A DNA stretch of 64,000 nt from Kitasatospora fiedleri (GCF_948472415.1 NZ_OX419519.1:2356001-2420000); one strand, 5' to 3'; positions 21,845-30,847 are shown, counted from the first letter of the stretch. Notes: a model not told the origin generated them from the sequence alone. Numbers and translations: made by a program.

Positions 21845-22161
21845 CTACGCCGTGGGCCCCGCCTGCTGCACGACCTCGAACGACCACACCTGCGACCCGC
21901 TCGCCGCCGGCCGCGGCCGCTCGCCCCCGCCCTGGTGCGCCTCCTTCATCGGCCCCTCCATCCACGCCCGGAACGACTCCTCGTCCCGCCACCGCGTGTA
22001 CACCAGGTACTGGTCCGTCCCTCGACCGGCCGCAGCAGCTCGAACCACTCGAACCCGTCCGACCCCTCCACCGCCCCGGCCCGCGAGGCGAACCGCCGCT
22101 CCAGCACCTCCCGCTGCTCGGCGGGAACGGTCAGCACATTGATCTTCACGACGCTGCCCAC
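21845..22161 (-). CDS. MhuD-like heme-degrading monooxygenase (ABM domain), frameshifted
   Basis: Small ferredoxin-like heme oxygenase, about 105 residues, that would open heme and release iron in the cytosol. VVKINVLTVPA, the following RFASRAGAVEGSDGFEWF, then LLRPVEG and FRAWMEGPMKEAH follow Mycobacterium MhuD closely. The key MhuD Asn, Trp and His are all present (Asn8, the Trp of FRAW, the His of EAH). The frame is broken at the CCC at 22018-22020 (a GGG on the coding strand); restoring one base gives PVEGTDQYLVYTRW. GTG 22161 follows GAGGGG by six bases. It is convergent with the ECF operon and seems independent of it. Confidence 0.85.
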
Positions 22162-22529
22162 AGGACACCCCTCAAGTTGTCCGTCCGACCAGGACGACGG
22201 CCGGACCTCGATCACGTACGAGCAGTCTCGTCCATCCGGCACCCGCACCGGCGCACCGGCCCGCGTTCGACGGCGGGCACGGCGGAGGAGGGTTCGGGAG
22301 CGGCGGCCGGCGAGGGTGCCGGGGGAGCCCGAGGGGCGGGCGACCGAGGCCCGCGCCGGGGCGGACGGCCGGGGTCGCGCCCCGGGCGGCTCCCGACAGT
22401 CGCTGACGATCCACCCAAAACCCGGCAATCCGGGCGGTATGCCGGTCCGGGCCCGGACCTGTCTGTCGTCCCGTGGAATGCTCCTGCATAATCACCCCCG
22501 TTCGATTCCGACCCGAGGAGGACCGGCCC
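22162..22529. promoter_or_regulatory. Divergent gap with promoter for 22530 gene
   Basis: The gap holds no gene. TGTCGT (22464-22469), a 17-base spacer and CATAAT (22487-22492) form a reasonable promoter for the rightward gene, and GAGGAGG at 22515-22521 is its ribosome site. The leftward promoter for the heme oxygenase was not found. Confidence 0.5.
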
Positions 22530-23969
22530 ATGCCGGCAGAGCGCTGCCCCCGCTGCGGTACCGCACGCACGGCCGGCAGTTGCGCGTGCAACGCCGTCTC
22601 CCCGGCGGAGGAGACCGCGGTCCTCCCGCACCTGGAGGGCCCGCCGCTGGTGCGGCCGTACGTGGCCGGAGCGGCCGTGGTGGAGCCCGGCGACCCGGCG
22701 GGCGACCCGTTCGCCACCCGGCCCCTGCCGCCCCCGGTGCAGCCGATCACCGCGGCCCCGGCCGCCGCGGCCCCGCCGCCGTCCGGCCCCCCGATCGCGG
22801 TGCCGCCCAGCGCGGCGCAGCCGCCCGCCGTGCAGCCGATCACCGGTCCGCCGCCGGGCGCCGCCCCGCCGCCGCCCCCGAACCGTCCCCCGCACGTCCC
22901 GCAGGCCGCCAGCCCGTTCGGCCCGCCGCAGCCCGCGCCCGCGCCCGTCCAGCCGCAGCCACAACCCCGGCCGGACGCCGACGCGACCCAGGTGCTGCCG
23001 CCCGTCCCGGCGCAGCAGCAGCCGCCCCGGGCGTCCGGCGCGCCGGGCCGCTTCGTGCCGATCCCGCCGCCGGGAGCGGCGTCCGGCCAGGGCGAGGTGC
23101 CCGCGGCCGAGCAGACCATGCCGCTCACCCTGGGCCCGGTCAAGGCGCCCCCGCAGCATCCCGCTGCGGGCCGGGGCGCCGGGCCGGACGAGACGACCCG
23201 GCTGACCCCGGTCGGCGGTCCGGGCGGTCCGAACGGCCCGAACGGCTCGAACGGCGACGAGCCGTGGCCCGCCGCGGCCGGTACCGACCTGGGCATGTTC
23301 ACCTTCCGCGAGGACGGCGCGGACGGCCCGATCAGCCGGGCCGACCACCGTGAGCGGCGCCGGCAGAGCGCCGACCGCCGCCGGCTGGTGATCGCGGGCG
23401 GCGCGGTCGGGGTGACCGCGCTGGGCGCGAGCCTGGCGATGCTGCTGTCCTCGTCGCCGTCCCCCGTCGACAACGCGCTGCCCGCGCCGACGGCCCCGGC
23501 GGTGGTCTCCTCGGCCGACCCCGCCCCGGACCCGGCGCCGAGCGGGACCGCGTCCCCGGAACCGTCCGCGGGGAGCCCTTCGCCGACCCGCACCAAGGCC
23601 CGCCCGAGCCAGACGGCGACCAGCAAGGCCGCGGCGGCCCCGACCGCCGAGGCCCCGAGCGCGTCGAGCAGCCCGTCCCCGGACCGCACCTCGCAGTCGC
23701 CGTCCGCCGCCGCGACCCTGCGGCTCGACGACACCGGCCCGGACGTGACGCAGATGCAGCGCCTGCTGATGACGGTCAACTGCAACCGGATCGGCCAGCT
23801 GGACTCCGACCGGACCAGCGGCAACCAGCCCGGCTTCGGCTACTGGACGCAGAGCGTGCTCGCGGTCTTCCAGCACAAGGAGCGCAAGCTCAAGGGCGTC
23901 GCCCTGGGCGTCTACGACCCGCAGACCCGGTCGGCGTTGCAGGAGGCGGCGAAGGCCCCCGACTGCTGA
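22530..23969 (+). CDS. Membrane protein with C-terminal peptidoglycan-binding domain
   Basis: Single-pass envelope protein, 479 residues. It opens with a small zinc-ribbon-like CPRCGTARTAGSCACN and a long Pro/Gln-rich cytoplasmic region with VQPITGPPPG-type repeats. One helix follows at about 288-308 (VIAGGAVGVTALGASLAMLL), then a Ser/Pro/Ala linker. The C-terminal 80 residues form a PG_binding_1-type domain (TLRLDDTGPDVTQMQRLL ... YDPQTRSALQEA) with one Cys near each end. It probably links a cytosolic signal to the wall. It is monocistronic and nearly touches the convergent mannosyltransferase gene. Confidence 0.85.
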   Translation: MPAERCPRCGTARTAGSCACNAVSPAEETAVLPHLEGPPLVRPYVAGAAVVEPGDPAGDPFATRPLPPPVQPITAAPAAAAPPPSGPPIAVPPSAAQPPAVQPITGPPPGAAPPPPPNRPPHVPQAASPFGPPQPAPAPVQPQPQPRPDADATQVLPPVPAQQQPPRASGAPGRFVPIPPPGAASGQGEVPAAEQTMPLTLGPVKAPPQHPAAGRGAGPDETTRLTPVGGPGGPNGPNGSNGDEPWPAAAGTDLGMFTFREDGADGPISRADHRERRRQSADRRRLVIAGGAVGVTALGASLAMLLSSSPSPVDNALPAPTAPAVVSSADPAPDPAPSGTASPEPSAGSPSPTRTKARPSQTATSKAAAAPTAEAPSASSSPSPDRTSQSPSAAATLRLDDTGPDVTQMQRLLMTVNCNRIGQLDSDRTSGNQPGFGYWTQSVLAVFQHKERKLKGVALGVYDPQTRSALQEAAKAPDC

Positions 23970-24012
23970 CGCCCCCGCCGCCGCCCACCCCGGTCCGCCA
24001 CCGGGCGGGCCG

Positions 24013-25557
24013 TCAGACCCAGCTCTCGAACCACATCCGGGTGTGCCACTCGGACATCGGGATCAGCTCCCCGGTGTACAGCGGGTAGAAGAACGCGAAG
24101 CACCCGAAGACCGCCGCCACGATCAGCCCGGCCCCGGCCGCGCCCCACCGGCGGCGGACCGGCGTGCTGCCCTCCGGTCCGAGCATCGCGCCGAGCATCT
24201 GCGCGACGGCCAGGCACAGGAAGGGCACCAGCACCACCATGTAGAACGAGAAGACGGTGCGCTGCTGGTACTGGAACCAGGGCAGGTAGACGGCGGCGAC
24301 GGCCGCCAGGATCGCGCCGGAGCGCCAGTCCCGCCGGAAGAACCAGCGGTAGAGCGCGTAGGCCAGCGCGAAGCAGGCCGTCCACCACAGGAACGGGGTG
24401 CCGAGCGCGAGGATCTGGCTGGCGCAGCCGTCGGGGGCGGTGCAGCCGCGCTCGCCGGGCTTCAGCTGCTCCCAGTACATGGACACCGGGCGGCCCTGGA
24501 CCAGCCAGCTCCACGGGTTGGACTGGTAGGTGTGCGGGGAGGTCAGGTGGGTGTTGAAGTCCCAGATCTGCGCGTGGTAGTGCCACAGGCTGCGCAGCGG
24601 GCCGGGCACCCAGCTCCCGCCCCGGCCGTCGGCCCAGTGCCGGTCGTAGCCGCCGCCGGTGGCGAACCAGCCGGTCCAGGACAGCACGTACACCGCCAGG
24701 GCGCTGACCGGCAGGGAGAGCGCGGCGGGCCACAGGTCGCGGCGGAGCATCGAGCGCCGGGGGCGGTGGGCGCCGGCGGCGCGGCGGCCGGCCTGGTCCC
24801 AGAGCAGGACGAGGAGGGTGAAGACGGCGAGGACGGGCGCGCCGGTCCACTTGACGGAGCAGGCCGCGCCGAGCAGCAGTCCGGCGGCGAGCCGCCAGGG
24901 GCGCAGGCCGAACCGGACCTCGTCGGCGGCCGAGCCGCCCTCGGCGCGGGCGGCCCGCAGCAGGTCGCGGGTGCGGTCGCGGTCGATCAGCAGGGCGCCG
25001 AACGCGGCGAGCACGAAGAACGCGGAGACGCCGTCGAGCAGGCCGACCCGGCTGAGCACGAACTGGAGGCCGTCGACGGACAGCAGCAGTCCGGCGACGC
25101 AGCCGATCAGGGTGGAGCGGAACAGCCGGCGGCCGATCCGGGCGACCATCAGCACGCTGAGCGTGCCGAGCAGGGCGACCGCGATCCGCCAGCCGAAGGG
25201 GTTCAGGCCCCAGACGTACTCGCCCAGGCCGATGACCCACTTGCCGAGCGGCGGGTGCGCGATGAAGGTGCCGGCCCGGCCGAGCGGGACGATCTGCGGG
25301 TCGCCGAGGATCTGCTGGTTGGCGTTGTCCGGCCAGACCGACTCGTAGCCGTCGTGCCAGAGCGACCAGGCGTCCTTGGGGTAGTACGTCTCGTCGAAGA
25401 CGAAGGCGTGCGGGGACTTCAGGTTCCACAGCCGCAGCACCCCGGCGAACACGGCCACCGCCAGCGGGCCCCACCACCGGTACCTGTCCTTCGCCCGCTC
25501 CGTCGGCGCGGCGTGCACCGCCTCCTGCTGCCGCCGCTCCATCACCGCCAGCGCCAT
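24013..25557 (-). CDS. pmt: Dolichyl-phosphate-mannose-protein mannosyltransferase
   Basis: Polytopic GT39 enzyme, 514 residues, moving mannose from polyprenyl-phosphate-mannose to Ser/Thr of secreted proteins as they leave the Sec channel. The first extracytoplasmic loop has the essential Asp-Glu pair in FVFDETYYPKDAW; around ten further membrane helices follow, with PMT_4TMC-type features (SWLVQGRPVSMYWEQL, then VLVPFLCLAVAQMLGAML) in the second half. Many secreted proteins here carry Ser/Thr/Pro linkers that would be substrates. The start is uncertain: ATG 25557 is used, but its GGGGAGG is only two bases away; ATG 25605 and ATG 25542 are alternatives. Confidence 0.9.
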   Translation of the reverse strand: MALAVMERRQQEAVHAAPTERAKDRYRWWGPLAVAVFAGVLRLWNLKSPHAFVFDETYYPKDAWSLWHDGYESVWPDNANQQILGDPQIVPLGRAGTFIAHPPLGKWVIGLGEYVWGLNPFGWRIAVALLGTLSVLMVARIGRRLFRSTLIGCVAGLLLSVDGLQFVLSRVGLLDGVSAFFVLAAFGALLIDRDRTRDLLRAARAEGGSAADEVRFGLRPWRLAAGLLLGAACSVKWTGAPVLAVFTLLVLLWDQAGRRAAGAHRPRRSMLRRDLWPAALSLPVSALAVYVLSWTGWFATGGGYDRHWADGRGGSWVPGPLRSLWHYHAQIWDFNTHLTSPHTYQSNPWSWLVQGRPVSMYWEQLKPGERGCTAPDGCASQILALGTPFLWWTACFALAYALYRWFFRRDWRSGAILAAVAAVYLPWFQYQQRTVFSFYMVVLVPFLCLAVAQMLGAMLGPEGSTPVRRRWGAAGAGLIVAAVFGCFAFFYPLYTGELIPMSEWHTRMWFESWV

Positions 25558-25617
25558 GCCCTCCCCGTTCGACCGCAGTTGACGACTTGTCCGCAATGTC
25601 CGCATCCTAGCCTGCGG

Positions 25618-25633
25618 CCGCGGACGTCCGCGG
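25618..25633. promoter_or_regulatory. Perfect 16-bp palindrome upstream of pmt
   Basis: CCGCGGACGTCCGCGG is a perfect palindrome in the pmt/MerR divergent gap, next to a TAGGAT -10-like box (25604-25609, leftward). It may be a regulator site; GC-rich palindromes also arise by chance. Confidence 0.35.
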
Positions 25634-25688
25634 GTGCTGCCCAGGGGTGCTCGCAGCATTCTCCACCCTGCCCCCCGCGCGGTTACGG

Positions 25689-25712
25689 TTGACCCTCTAC
25701 CAGGTCGAGGGC
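25689..25712 (+). promoter_or_regulatory. MerR-type operator/promoter
   Basis: A TTGACC -35 leads into a dyad CCCTC-T-ACC-A-GGT-C-GAGGG centred at 25702, 36 bases before the MerR start. MerR regulators bind such dyads between -35 and -10 in overlong spacers, so this is probably its own control site. Confidence 0.7.
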
Positions 25713-25737
25713 GAGGGTCGGTCCCGTGGAGAGCACC

Positions 25738-26745
25738 ATGCGCAGCATCGGCGAGCTGGCCAGGGCCAGCGGCCTCAGTCCCGGCACCCTGCGGTTCTAC
25801 GACCGCGCGGGCGTCTTCGTCCCGGCCGCCGTGGACCCGCGCACCGGGTACCGCTGGTACGCGGACGAGCAGCTGCCGGACGCCCGGCTGCTGGCCCGGC
25901 TGCGCCGGGTCGGGCTGCCGCTGGCCGGGATCACCCGGGTGCTGACCGGCTCCCCGGCCGAGGCCCGGGCCGAGCTGGACGCGCACCTGCGCCGCCTGGA
26001 GGACGGTCTGACCGACGCCCGCCGGGAGCTCTCCACCGTCCGCGCCCTCCTCGACTCCCGGGAGTTCCCCGTGCCGCAGACCCGCCTGACCGTTCCCGCC
26101 CCCGCCCTGGCCGCCGCCCTGGACGCGGTGCGCTTCGCCGCCCCGGCCGACGCCGCGCTGCCCGCCGTCGCCGGGATCTTCCTGGACGCCGAGGACGGCG
26201 TCCTGCACCTGGTCGCCACCGACCGCTACCGGCTGGCGGTCGCCGACTGCCCGGCCGCGCTGGACGGCCCGCCGGCCTCCGCGCTGCTGCCGACCGCCCT
26301 CGCGGACGCCGCCCGGGCCCTGCTGGCCGACGCCGAGGAGGCCGAACTGTCCTTCGACGGCGGGCAGTTCACCGTCCGCGCGGCGGGCCGTTCGCTCTCC
26401 GGCGAGCGGGGCGGGGCGGACTTCCCGGACTACCGCCGCCTGCTGCGCCTGGAGCCCACCCACCGGGTCACCCTGACCGCCGCCCAGCTGCGCGCCCTGC
26501 CCGGGTCCACCGCCGAGGACACCGGCGCCCCGGTGGCCGCCCTGACCGCCACCGCCGCCGACGCCCTCCCGGGCGGGGGCTCCCCCGCCGACCTGCTGGT
26601 CCACGTCAACCGCGACTTCCTGCTGGAGGCCGCGGGCAGCGCCGAGCAGCTGGTCCTGGAACTGGGCGGCCCGATCGCCCCGCTCGCCATCCGCTTCCCC
26701 GCCCGCGCCGACACCTTCTCCCTGCTGATGCCGGTCGCCCGCTGA
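25738..26745 (+). CDS. MerR regulator fused to a DNA polymerase III beta-clamp-like domain
   Basis: 335 residues. Residues 1-70 are a MerR winged helix (MRSIGELARASGLSPGTLRFY, then DRAGVFVPAAVDPRTGYRWY), and about 75-105 form the dimer coiled coil. Residues about 115-335 resemble the second and third domains of the DnaN sliding clamp: GIFLDAEDGVLHLVATDRYRL, then SGERGGADFPDYRRLL and FLLEAAGSAEQLVLEL. In this position the clamp fold should serve as effector or partner domain. ATG 25738 is preferred (GGAG six bases upstream) over GTG 25726. A MerR dyad lies just upstream, so autoregulation is likely. A strong terminator follows. Confidence 0.88.
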   Translation: MRSIGELARASGLSPGTLRFYDRAGVFVPAAVDPRTGYRWYADEQLPDARLLARLRRVGLPLAGITRVLTGSPAEARAELDAHLRRLEDGLTDARRELSTVRALLDSREFPVPQTRLTVPAPALAAALDAVRFAAPADAALPAVAGIFLDAEDGVLHLVATDRYRLAVADCPAALDGPPASALLPTALADAARALLADAEEAELSFDGGQFTVRAAGRSLSGERGGADFPDYRRLLRLEPTHRVTLTAAQLRALPGSTAEDTGAPVAALTATAADALPGGGSPADLLVHVNRDFLLEAAGSAEQLVLELGGPIAPLAIRFPARADTFSLLMPVAR

Positions 26746-26786
26746 GCGGAGCGGCCGGAGCCTGCCGCCCGACGTCCGGTGCAACG

Positions 26787-26836
26787 ACGGCGCCGCCCGT
26801 CCGGGGAGGAGTTCCTCCCCGGACGGGCGGCGCCGT
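26787..26836. terminator. Perfect 24-bp-stem bidirectional terminator
   Basis: An uninterrupted 24-base stem (arms 26787-26810 and 26813-26836, starting ACGGCGCCGCCCG) with a two-base loop separates the converging MerR and MFS genes. Confidence 0.9.
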
Positions 26837-26878
26837 ATCCGCTCGGGCCGCCGTGTCCGCTCAGGCTGCGGTGTCCGC

Positions 26879-28164
26879 TCAGGCCGCGGTCGACAGCTCC
26901 CGCGCCTCCCGCTGCTCGCGCCGCGGGACGGACAGCACCCGGACGTTGTCCTGCGCGGCGTGAGGTGCTCGCGCAGCCGGACGGCGAGGGCGACGATCAG
27001 CAGCGTGCACAGCGCCATCGCGGCGAGGTACAGCGGCCAGGTGCCGGAGCCGACCAGCAGCACGCCGACGGCGGGGCCGACCGCGACGGCGATCTGCTTC
27101 ACCAGGGCGTACCCGGCGTTGTAGGTGCCCAGCAGCCGGGCGGGCGCCAGGTCCGCGACGATCGGGCCCATGGTGGGGGCGAGCAGCGACTCGCCGACGC
27201 CGAACAGCGCGTAGACGGCGACGATCGCCACCGTCGCGGCCATCGCCTCGGTGCGGATCAGCCCGGCGACCACGGCCATGCCCCAGGCGGCCAGCCAGAC
27301 CGCGCCGGCGGCGGCCATCGCGGTGGTGCGGCGGCGGCGCTCGGTGATCCGGACGACGAACATCTGCAGCAGCACGATGGTCAGCGCGTTGGCGCCGATG
27401 GCCAGGCCGAGGGTGGACGGCGCGGTGCCGACGGTGTCGGTGGCGAACGCGGCCACGCCGGACTCGAACTGCCCGTAGCAGGTGAAGAAGATCAGCCCGG
27501 CGAGCACGCACAGCCGCAGCATCGCCTTGTCGGCGACCATCGCCCGCAGCCCGCCGCCGCGCTTCGCCGCCGCGCCGGCCGGGGCCGGTTCGACCGCGAC
27601 CGGGGGCATCTTCGCGGTGCCGGTGACGGCGGCCAGGCCGAGGAAGGTCAGCGCCTCGATGGTGAACAGCCTGGTCAGGCTGGCCGGGTCGGCGGTGTCG
27701 ACGATCTGGCCGCCGACCAGGGCGCCGATGCCCATGCCGAGGTTGACCAGGGTGAACTGGAGCGCGAAGGCCCGGGAGCGCTCGGTGCGCCCGGTGCAGC
27801 GGACGATCATCGTGGCCAGCGCGGGCTGGCAGGTGGTGACGCCGGCGCCGAACAGGAAGGAGGAGAGCAGCAGCCCGGACGTGCTCGCGGCCTGCCCGAA
27901 GGCGAACGCGCCGACGGCGGCCATCGCGGTGCCGGCCAGCAGCACCGGGCGCGGCCCGTACCGGTCGATGCCGCGGCCGGTGAACGGCAGCACGGCCAGC
28001 GCGGCGAGCGCGAACACGGTGAACACCGCGCCCGCCGCCGCGGCCCCGAGGCCCCGCACCTGGTCCACGTACACGAACATGTACGGCAAGGTGAAGCCGC
28101 TGCCGAAAGCGCTGAGCGCGTTGCCGATCTGGACGCGGCGCAGTCGGCCGCCCCACTCCTTCAC
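26879..28164 (-). CDS. MFS transporter, frameshifted near the C-terminus
   Basis: Twelve-helix major facilitator, about 428 residues, probably a drug or metabolite exporter. IGNALSAFGSGFTLPYMFVY forms helix 1, and loop 2-3 has the motif-A-like GRGIDRYGPRPVLL. The divergent MarR regulator implies inducible efflux. The main frame runs through helix 12 (AVRLREHLTP); then one base is missing near 26957, after which AQDNVRVLSVPRREQREA finishes the tail and stops at 26879. GTG 28164 has AAAGGGG six bases upstream. Without the repair the frame would run on through the intergenic region into the pmt gene. Confidence 0.85.
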
Positions 28165-28207
28165 TGGGCACCCCTTTTCCACACGTCGGGCCGGGCTCCC
28201 CGCCACG

Positions 28208-28274
28208 GCTTTACTCCGTAAGATTACAGACCTAAAGTCTTACCAGAGAAAGCTTACGACAGCAAAGGCTTAAC
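28208..28274. promoter_or_regulatory. MarR operator island with leaderless promoter
   Basis: An AT-rich island holds GTAAGATTAC (28218-28227) and three AAAG(N)CTTA copies at 28234, 28249 and 28264, plus a GCTTTAC half site at 28208. TTAACA (28270) and GACAAT (28292) with a 16-base spacer form a promoter placing transcription start at the MarR ATG. The repeats should be MarR binding sites controlling both genes. Confidence 0.8.
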
Positions 28275-28303
28275 AGCTGCACCCTGCGTGGGACAATGAC
28301 CGC

Positions 28304-28867
28304 ATGAGCGCACGCAGAGCGGAGCCCCAGACCGCCGCCGAGCTCGGCATCGCCGAGCAGGTGGCCCTCTACCAGCGGGAGTTCCCGCTGGTGGACCCGC
28401 AGGTGGAGACCATCGTCTCCACCGTCTCCCGGCTCGCCCGCCGGATGAACGTGGCCTACGGCCGCCAGCTGGCCACCCTCGGCATCACCTCCGCCGAGTG
28501 GGAGGTGCTCAAGGCCCTGGTGTTCACCGGCGCCCCCTACCAGCTCGGCCCGGGCGAACTGGCCAAGCGGCTCGGCCTGACCCCGGCCGCGATGACCCAC
28601 CGGATCGACCGGATGGTCGCCGAGGGCCTGGTCACCCGGGCGCGCGACGAGGCCAACCGGGTCCGGGTGATCATCGAGCTGACCGCCGAGGGCCGCGACA
28701 AGTGGCTGGAGCTGATGCGGATGGCCGCCGTCTTCGAGGCCGACCTGCTCCAGGACGTCCCCGGCGGGGCCCGCCCCGAGCTGGCCGCCACCCTGACCCG
28801 GATGCTGCGCCGGATCGAGGAGACCCAGCCGGACGCGCTCGGCCGCACCGACGACCTGACCTGCTGA
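28304..28867 (+). CDS. MarR-family transcriptional regulator
   Basis: Winged-helix dimeric repressor, 187 residues. An N-terminal helical arm is followed by the DNA-binding core LGITSAEWEVLKALVFTGAP, then GPGELAKRLGLTPAAMTHRI and the wing VTRARDEANRVRVIIELTAEG, the standard MarR pattern. It is divergent from the MFS transporter gene and the gap is packed with repeated AAAG/CTTA sites, so it most likely represses both until a ligand binds. The ATG appears leaderless: the -10 GACAAT ends seven bases before it and no ribosome site is seen. Confidence 0.92.
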   Translation: MSARRAEPQTAAELGIAEQVALYQREFPLVDPQVETIVSTVSRLARRMNVAYGRQLATLGITSAEWEVLKALVFTGAPYQLGPGELAKRLGLTPAAMTHRIDRMVAEGLVTRARDEANRVRVIIELTAEGRDKWLELMRMAAVFEADLLQDVPGGARPELAATLTRMLRRIEETQPDALGRTDDLTC

Positions 28868-28935
28868 CCCGGCACCGGCCCCGGCCCCGGCTGACCCGGC
28901 ACTGGCGGCCGGGACGACCGGGACGGCCGGAGCGG

Positions 28936-28990
28936 GAACGCGAACGAGGGGCGCGGGGAGATGACTCTCCTCGCGCCCCTCGCGGGGTTC
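28936..28990. terminator. Bidirectional terminator hairpin
   Basis: CGAGGGGCGCG pairs with CGCGCCCCTCG, extended inward by GGGAG/CTCTCC and outward by GAAC/GTTC, between the MarR and chitinase genes, which converge. Confidence 0.8.
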
Positions 28991-29020
28991 AGCTCAGCGG
29001 ATCAGCCGGCCGACCGGTGG

Positions 29021-30847
29021 TCAGCAGGCGCCGTTGTCGGCCCAGGCGCCCCACTGGCCGCTCAGGGACGGGTCCTCGTTGGTGGTCCACCACTTGTTGG
29101 TGTAGTAGTGGCCCTTCCAGGAGACCTTGGTGCCCGCGGTGGCGTAGACCGCCGAGGCGCTCCAGCTCGGGGCGCCGGAGCAGGTGCCGGTCGAGGCGGA
29201 GGCCGACGGGCTGGCCGACTGCGACGGCGAGGCCGAGGCGGACGGGCTGGCCGACTTCGACGGCGAGGCGGACGCGGACGGGCTGGCCGACTGCGAGGCG
29301 GAGGCCGAGGCCGACGGGGTGGCCGACTGGGTCGGGGCGGCCGGGCAGGACGCGGCGGAGCCGTTGGTGGCGCTCACGGTCTTGTCGAACAGCGCGGTCT
29401 GGGTGCCCAGGTCGTACATCGAGAACATGAACGAGCCGCCGAGGCCGTTGCAGTGCGCGTAGTCGAGCTTGGCCTGGACGGACTGGGCGTTCTCGCCGGA
29501 CCAGAAGGTGGTGCCGTCGTAGAAGTACGCGGCCTTGGCGGTGTCGTCCCAGTAGGTGTACGCCGGGTTGTCGACGAAGCCGGTCAGCTCCTTGTACATC
29601 TTGATGCCGGCGACGCCGCCGGAGTAGGTGCCGCCGGGGGCCGGAGCGGACGCCTTCTGGAACAGGCCGTGGGTGGTGCCGGCGGAGACGCCGGTCCAGC
29701 CGCGGTAGTAGAACGGGACGCCGACGTTGATCTTCTTCGCCGGGAAGCCGCCGGGGATGCCGTACTGCGGGTCACCCACGGTGTAGGCCTTGACCGCCGC
29801 GTCCACCGAGTACTTGCCGTTGCCGCCCGGGACGGGGGTCATCGGGTCGTTCGGGTTGGTGTAGATCGGGGCCTGGTGGTTGGTCGGGCCCTGGGCCTCC
29901 CAACCGCCGTGCATGTCGTACGTCATGATGTCGAGGAACGTCAGGTACTGGCCGATCTTGTCGGTCTCGACGTTCTTGATCTTGTCCTGGCCGGCGCCGA
30001 CCGCGGCCGCCAGGCCGTAGGTCTTGCCGTCCGCGGCGCCCTGGGTGTTGAGCTGGCTGCGGAACTCGGCGAGCAGCGAGGTGAAGTTCTGCTTGTCGGC
30101 CGGCGCGGCGTGGTTGCCGGTGTGGCCGCCGCCGCCCGGGTACTCCCAGTCGAGGTCGAAGCCGTCGAAGACGCCGGCGCCGGTGCCCGGGCCGCCGTAG
30201 CCGCCCTCGGAGGGCAGGTTGCCCTTGATGAACATGTCGATGCAGGAGGAGACCAGCTTCTTGCGGGAAGCGTCGGTCGCCGCGGCGTCGGAGAAGTACT
30301 TGGAGTACGTCCAGCCGCCGATCGAGAGCAGGACCTTGAGGTTCGGGTTCTTCGCCTTCAGCTTCTTGATCTGGTTGAAGTTGCCGACGATCGGCTGGTT
30401 CCAGGTGTCGGCCACGCCGTCGACCGAGATGTCGGCGCCGAAGCTCTTCTGGTAGTCGGCGAACGAGTCGCCCGCGCCGTCACCCGCGTTGGGGTCGTCC
30501 TCGTTCTGCGACGCGGCCTTGTTCGCCTCGAAACAGGAGAGGGTGGTCGGGTTGATGTTCGCGAAGTCGTAGATGATGTAGTCGAGCTTCCCGGCGGCGC
30601 CCGTGTCCTGCATCGTCTTGAGGTAGTACGCGTTCGAGTAGATCGACCACTGGTCGAAGTACGCGACCTTGATGCCGCCGCTGGTGGCCGGGGCGCCGGT
30701 CGAGTTGGTCGGCGCGGCCTGGGCGGTGCCGCCGGTCAGCGCCAGGGTGCCGCCGAGCAGCAGGGAGGCCGCGGTGCCGGCCGCGAGCGCGGCCCAGCTC
30801 TTCGGCCGCCGCCGCGAGGGCGACTGGGGGGAAACGGAACGAAGCAT
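29021..30847 (-). CDS. Secreted GH18 chitinase with C-terminal chitin-binding module
   Basis: Endochitinase of 608 residues. A signal peptide fills about residues 1-46. The GH18 barrel shows the substrate motif VLLSIGGWTYSKYF and the catalytic DGFDLDWE (Asp228 to acid/base Glu235), followed by the insertion YRGWTGVSAGTTHGLF. A Ser/Ala/Pro repeat linker (SASPSKSASPSASASP-type) leads to a CBM5/12 module (WSASAVYATAGTKVSWKGHY). ATG 30847 follows AGGAG; an upstream extension lacks a signal peptide. A DasR-type site sits inside its promoter, so chitin breakdown products should induce it. Confidence 0.95.
   Translation of the reverse strand: MLRSVSPQSPSRRRPKSWAALAAGTAASLLLGGTLALTGGTAQAAPTNSTGAPATSGGIKVAYFDQWSIYSNAYYLKTMQDTGAAGKLDYIIYDFANINPTTLSCFEANKAASQNEDDPNAGDGAGDSFADYQKSFGADISVDGVADTWNQPIVGNFNQIKKLKAKNPNLKVLLSIGGWTYSKYFSDAAATDASRKKLVSSCIDMFIKGNLPSEGGYGGPGTGAGVFDGFDLDWEYPGGGGHTGNHAAPADKQNFTSLLAEFRSQLNTQGAADGKTYGLAAAVGAGQDKIKNVETDKIGQYLTFLDIMTYDMHGGWEAQGPTNHQAPIYTNPNDPMTPVPGGNGKYSVDAAVKAYTVGDPQYGIPGGFPAKKINVGVPFYYRGWTGVSAGTTHGLFQKASAPAPGGTYSGGVAGIKMYKELTGFVDNPAYTYWDDTAKAAYFYDGTTFWSGENAQSVQAKLDYAHCNGLGGSFMFSMYDLGTQTALFDKTVSATNGSAASCPAAPTQSATPSASASASQSASPSASASPSKSASPSASASPSQSASPSASASTGTCSGAPSWSASAVYATAGTKVSWKGHYYTNKWWTTNEDPSLSGQWGAWADNGAC

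Noticed and set aside
24013..28206. A 1397-codon leftward frame joining the MFS transporter and the mannosyltransferase
   Set aside because: The two genes happen to share a frame; the linking part crosses a perfect terminator and the opposing MerR gene and exists only because of the MFS frameshift near 26957.
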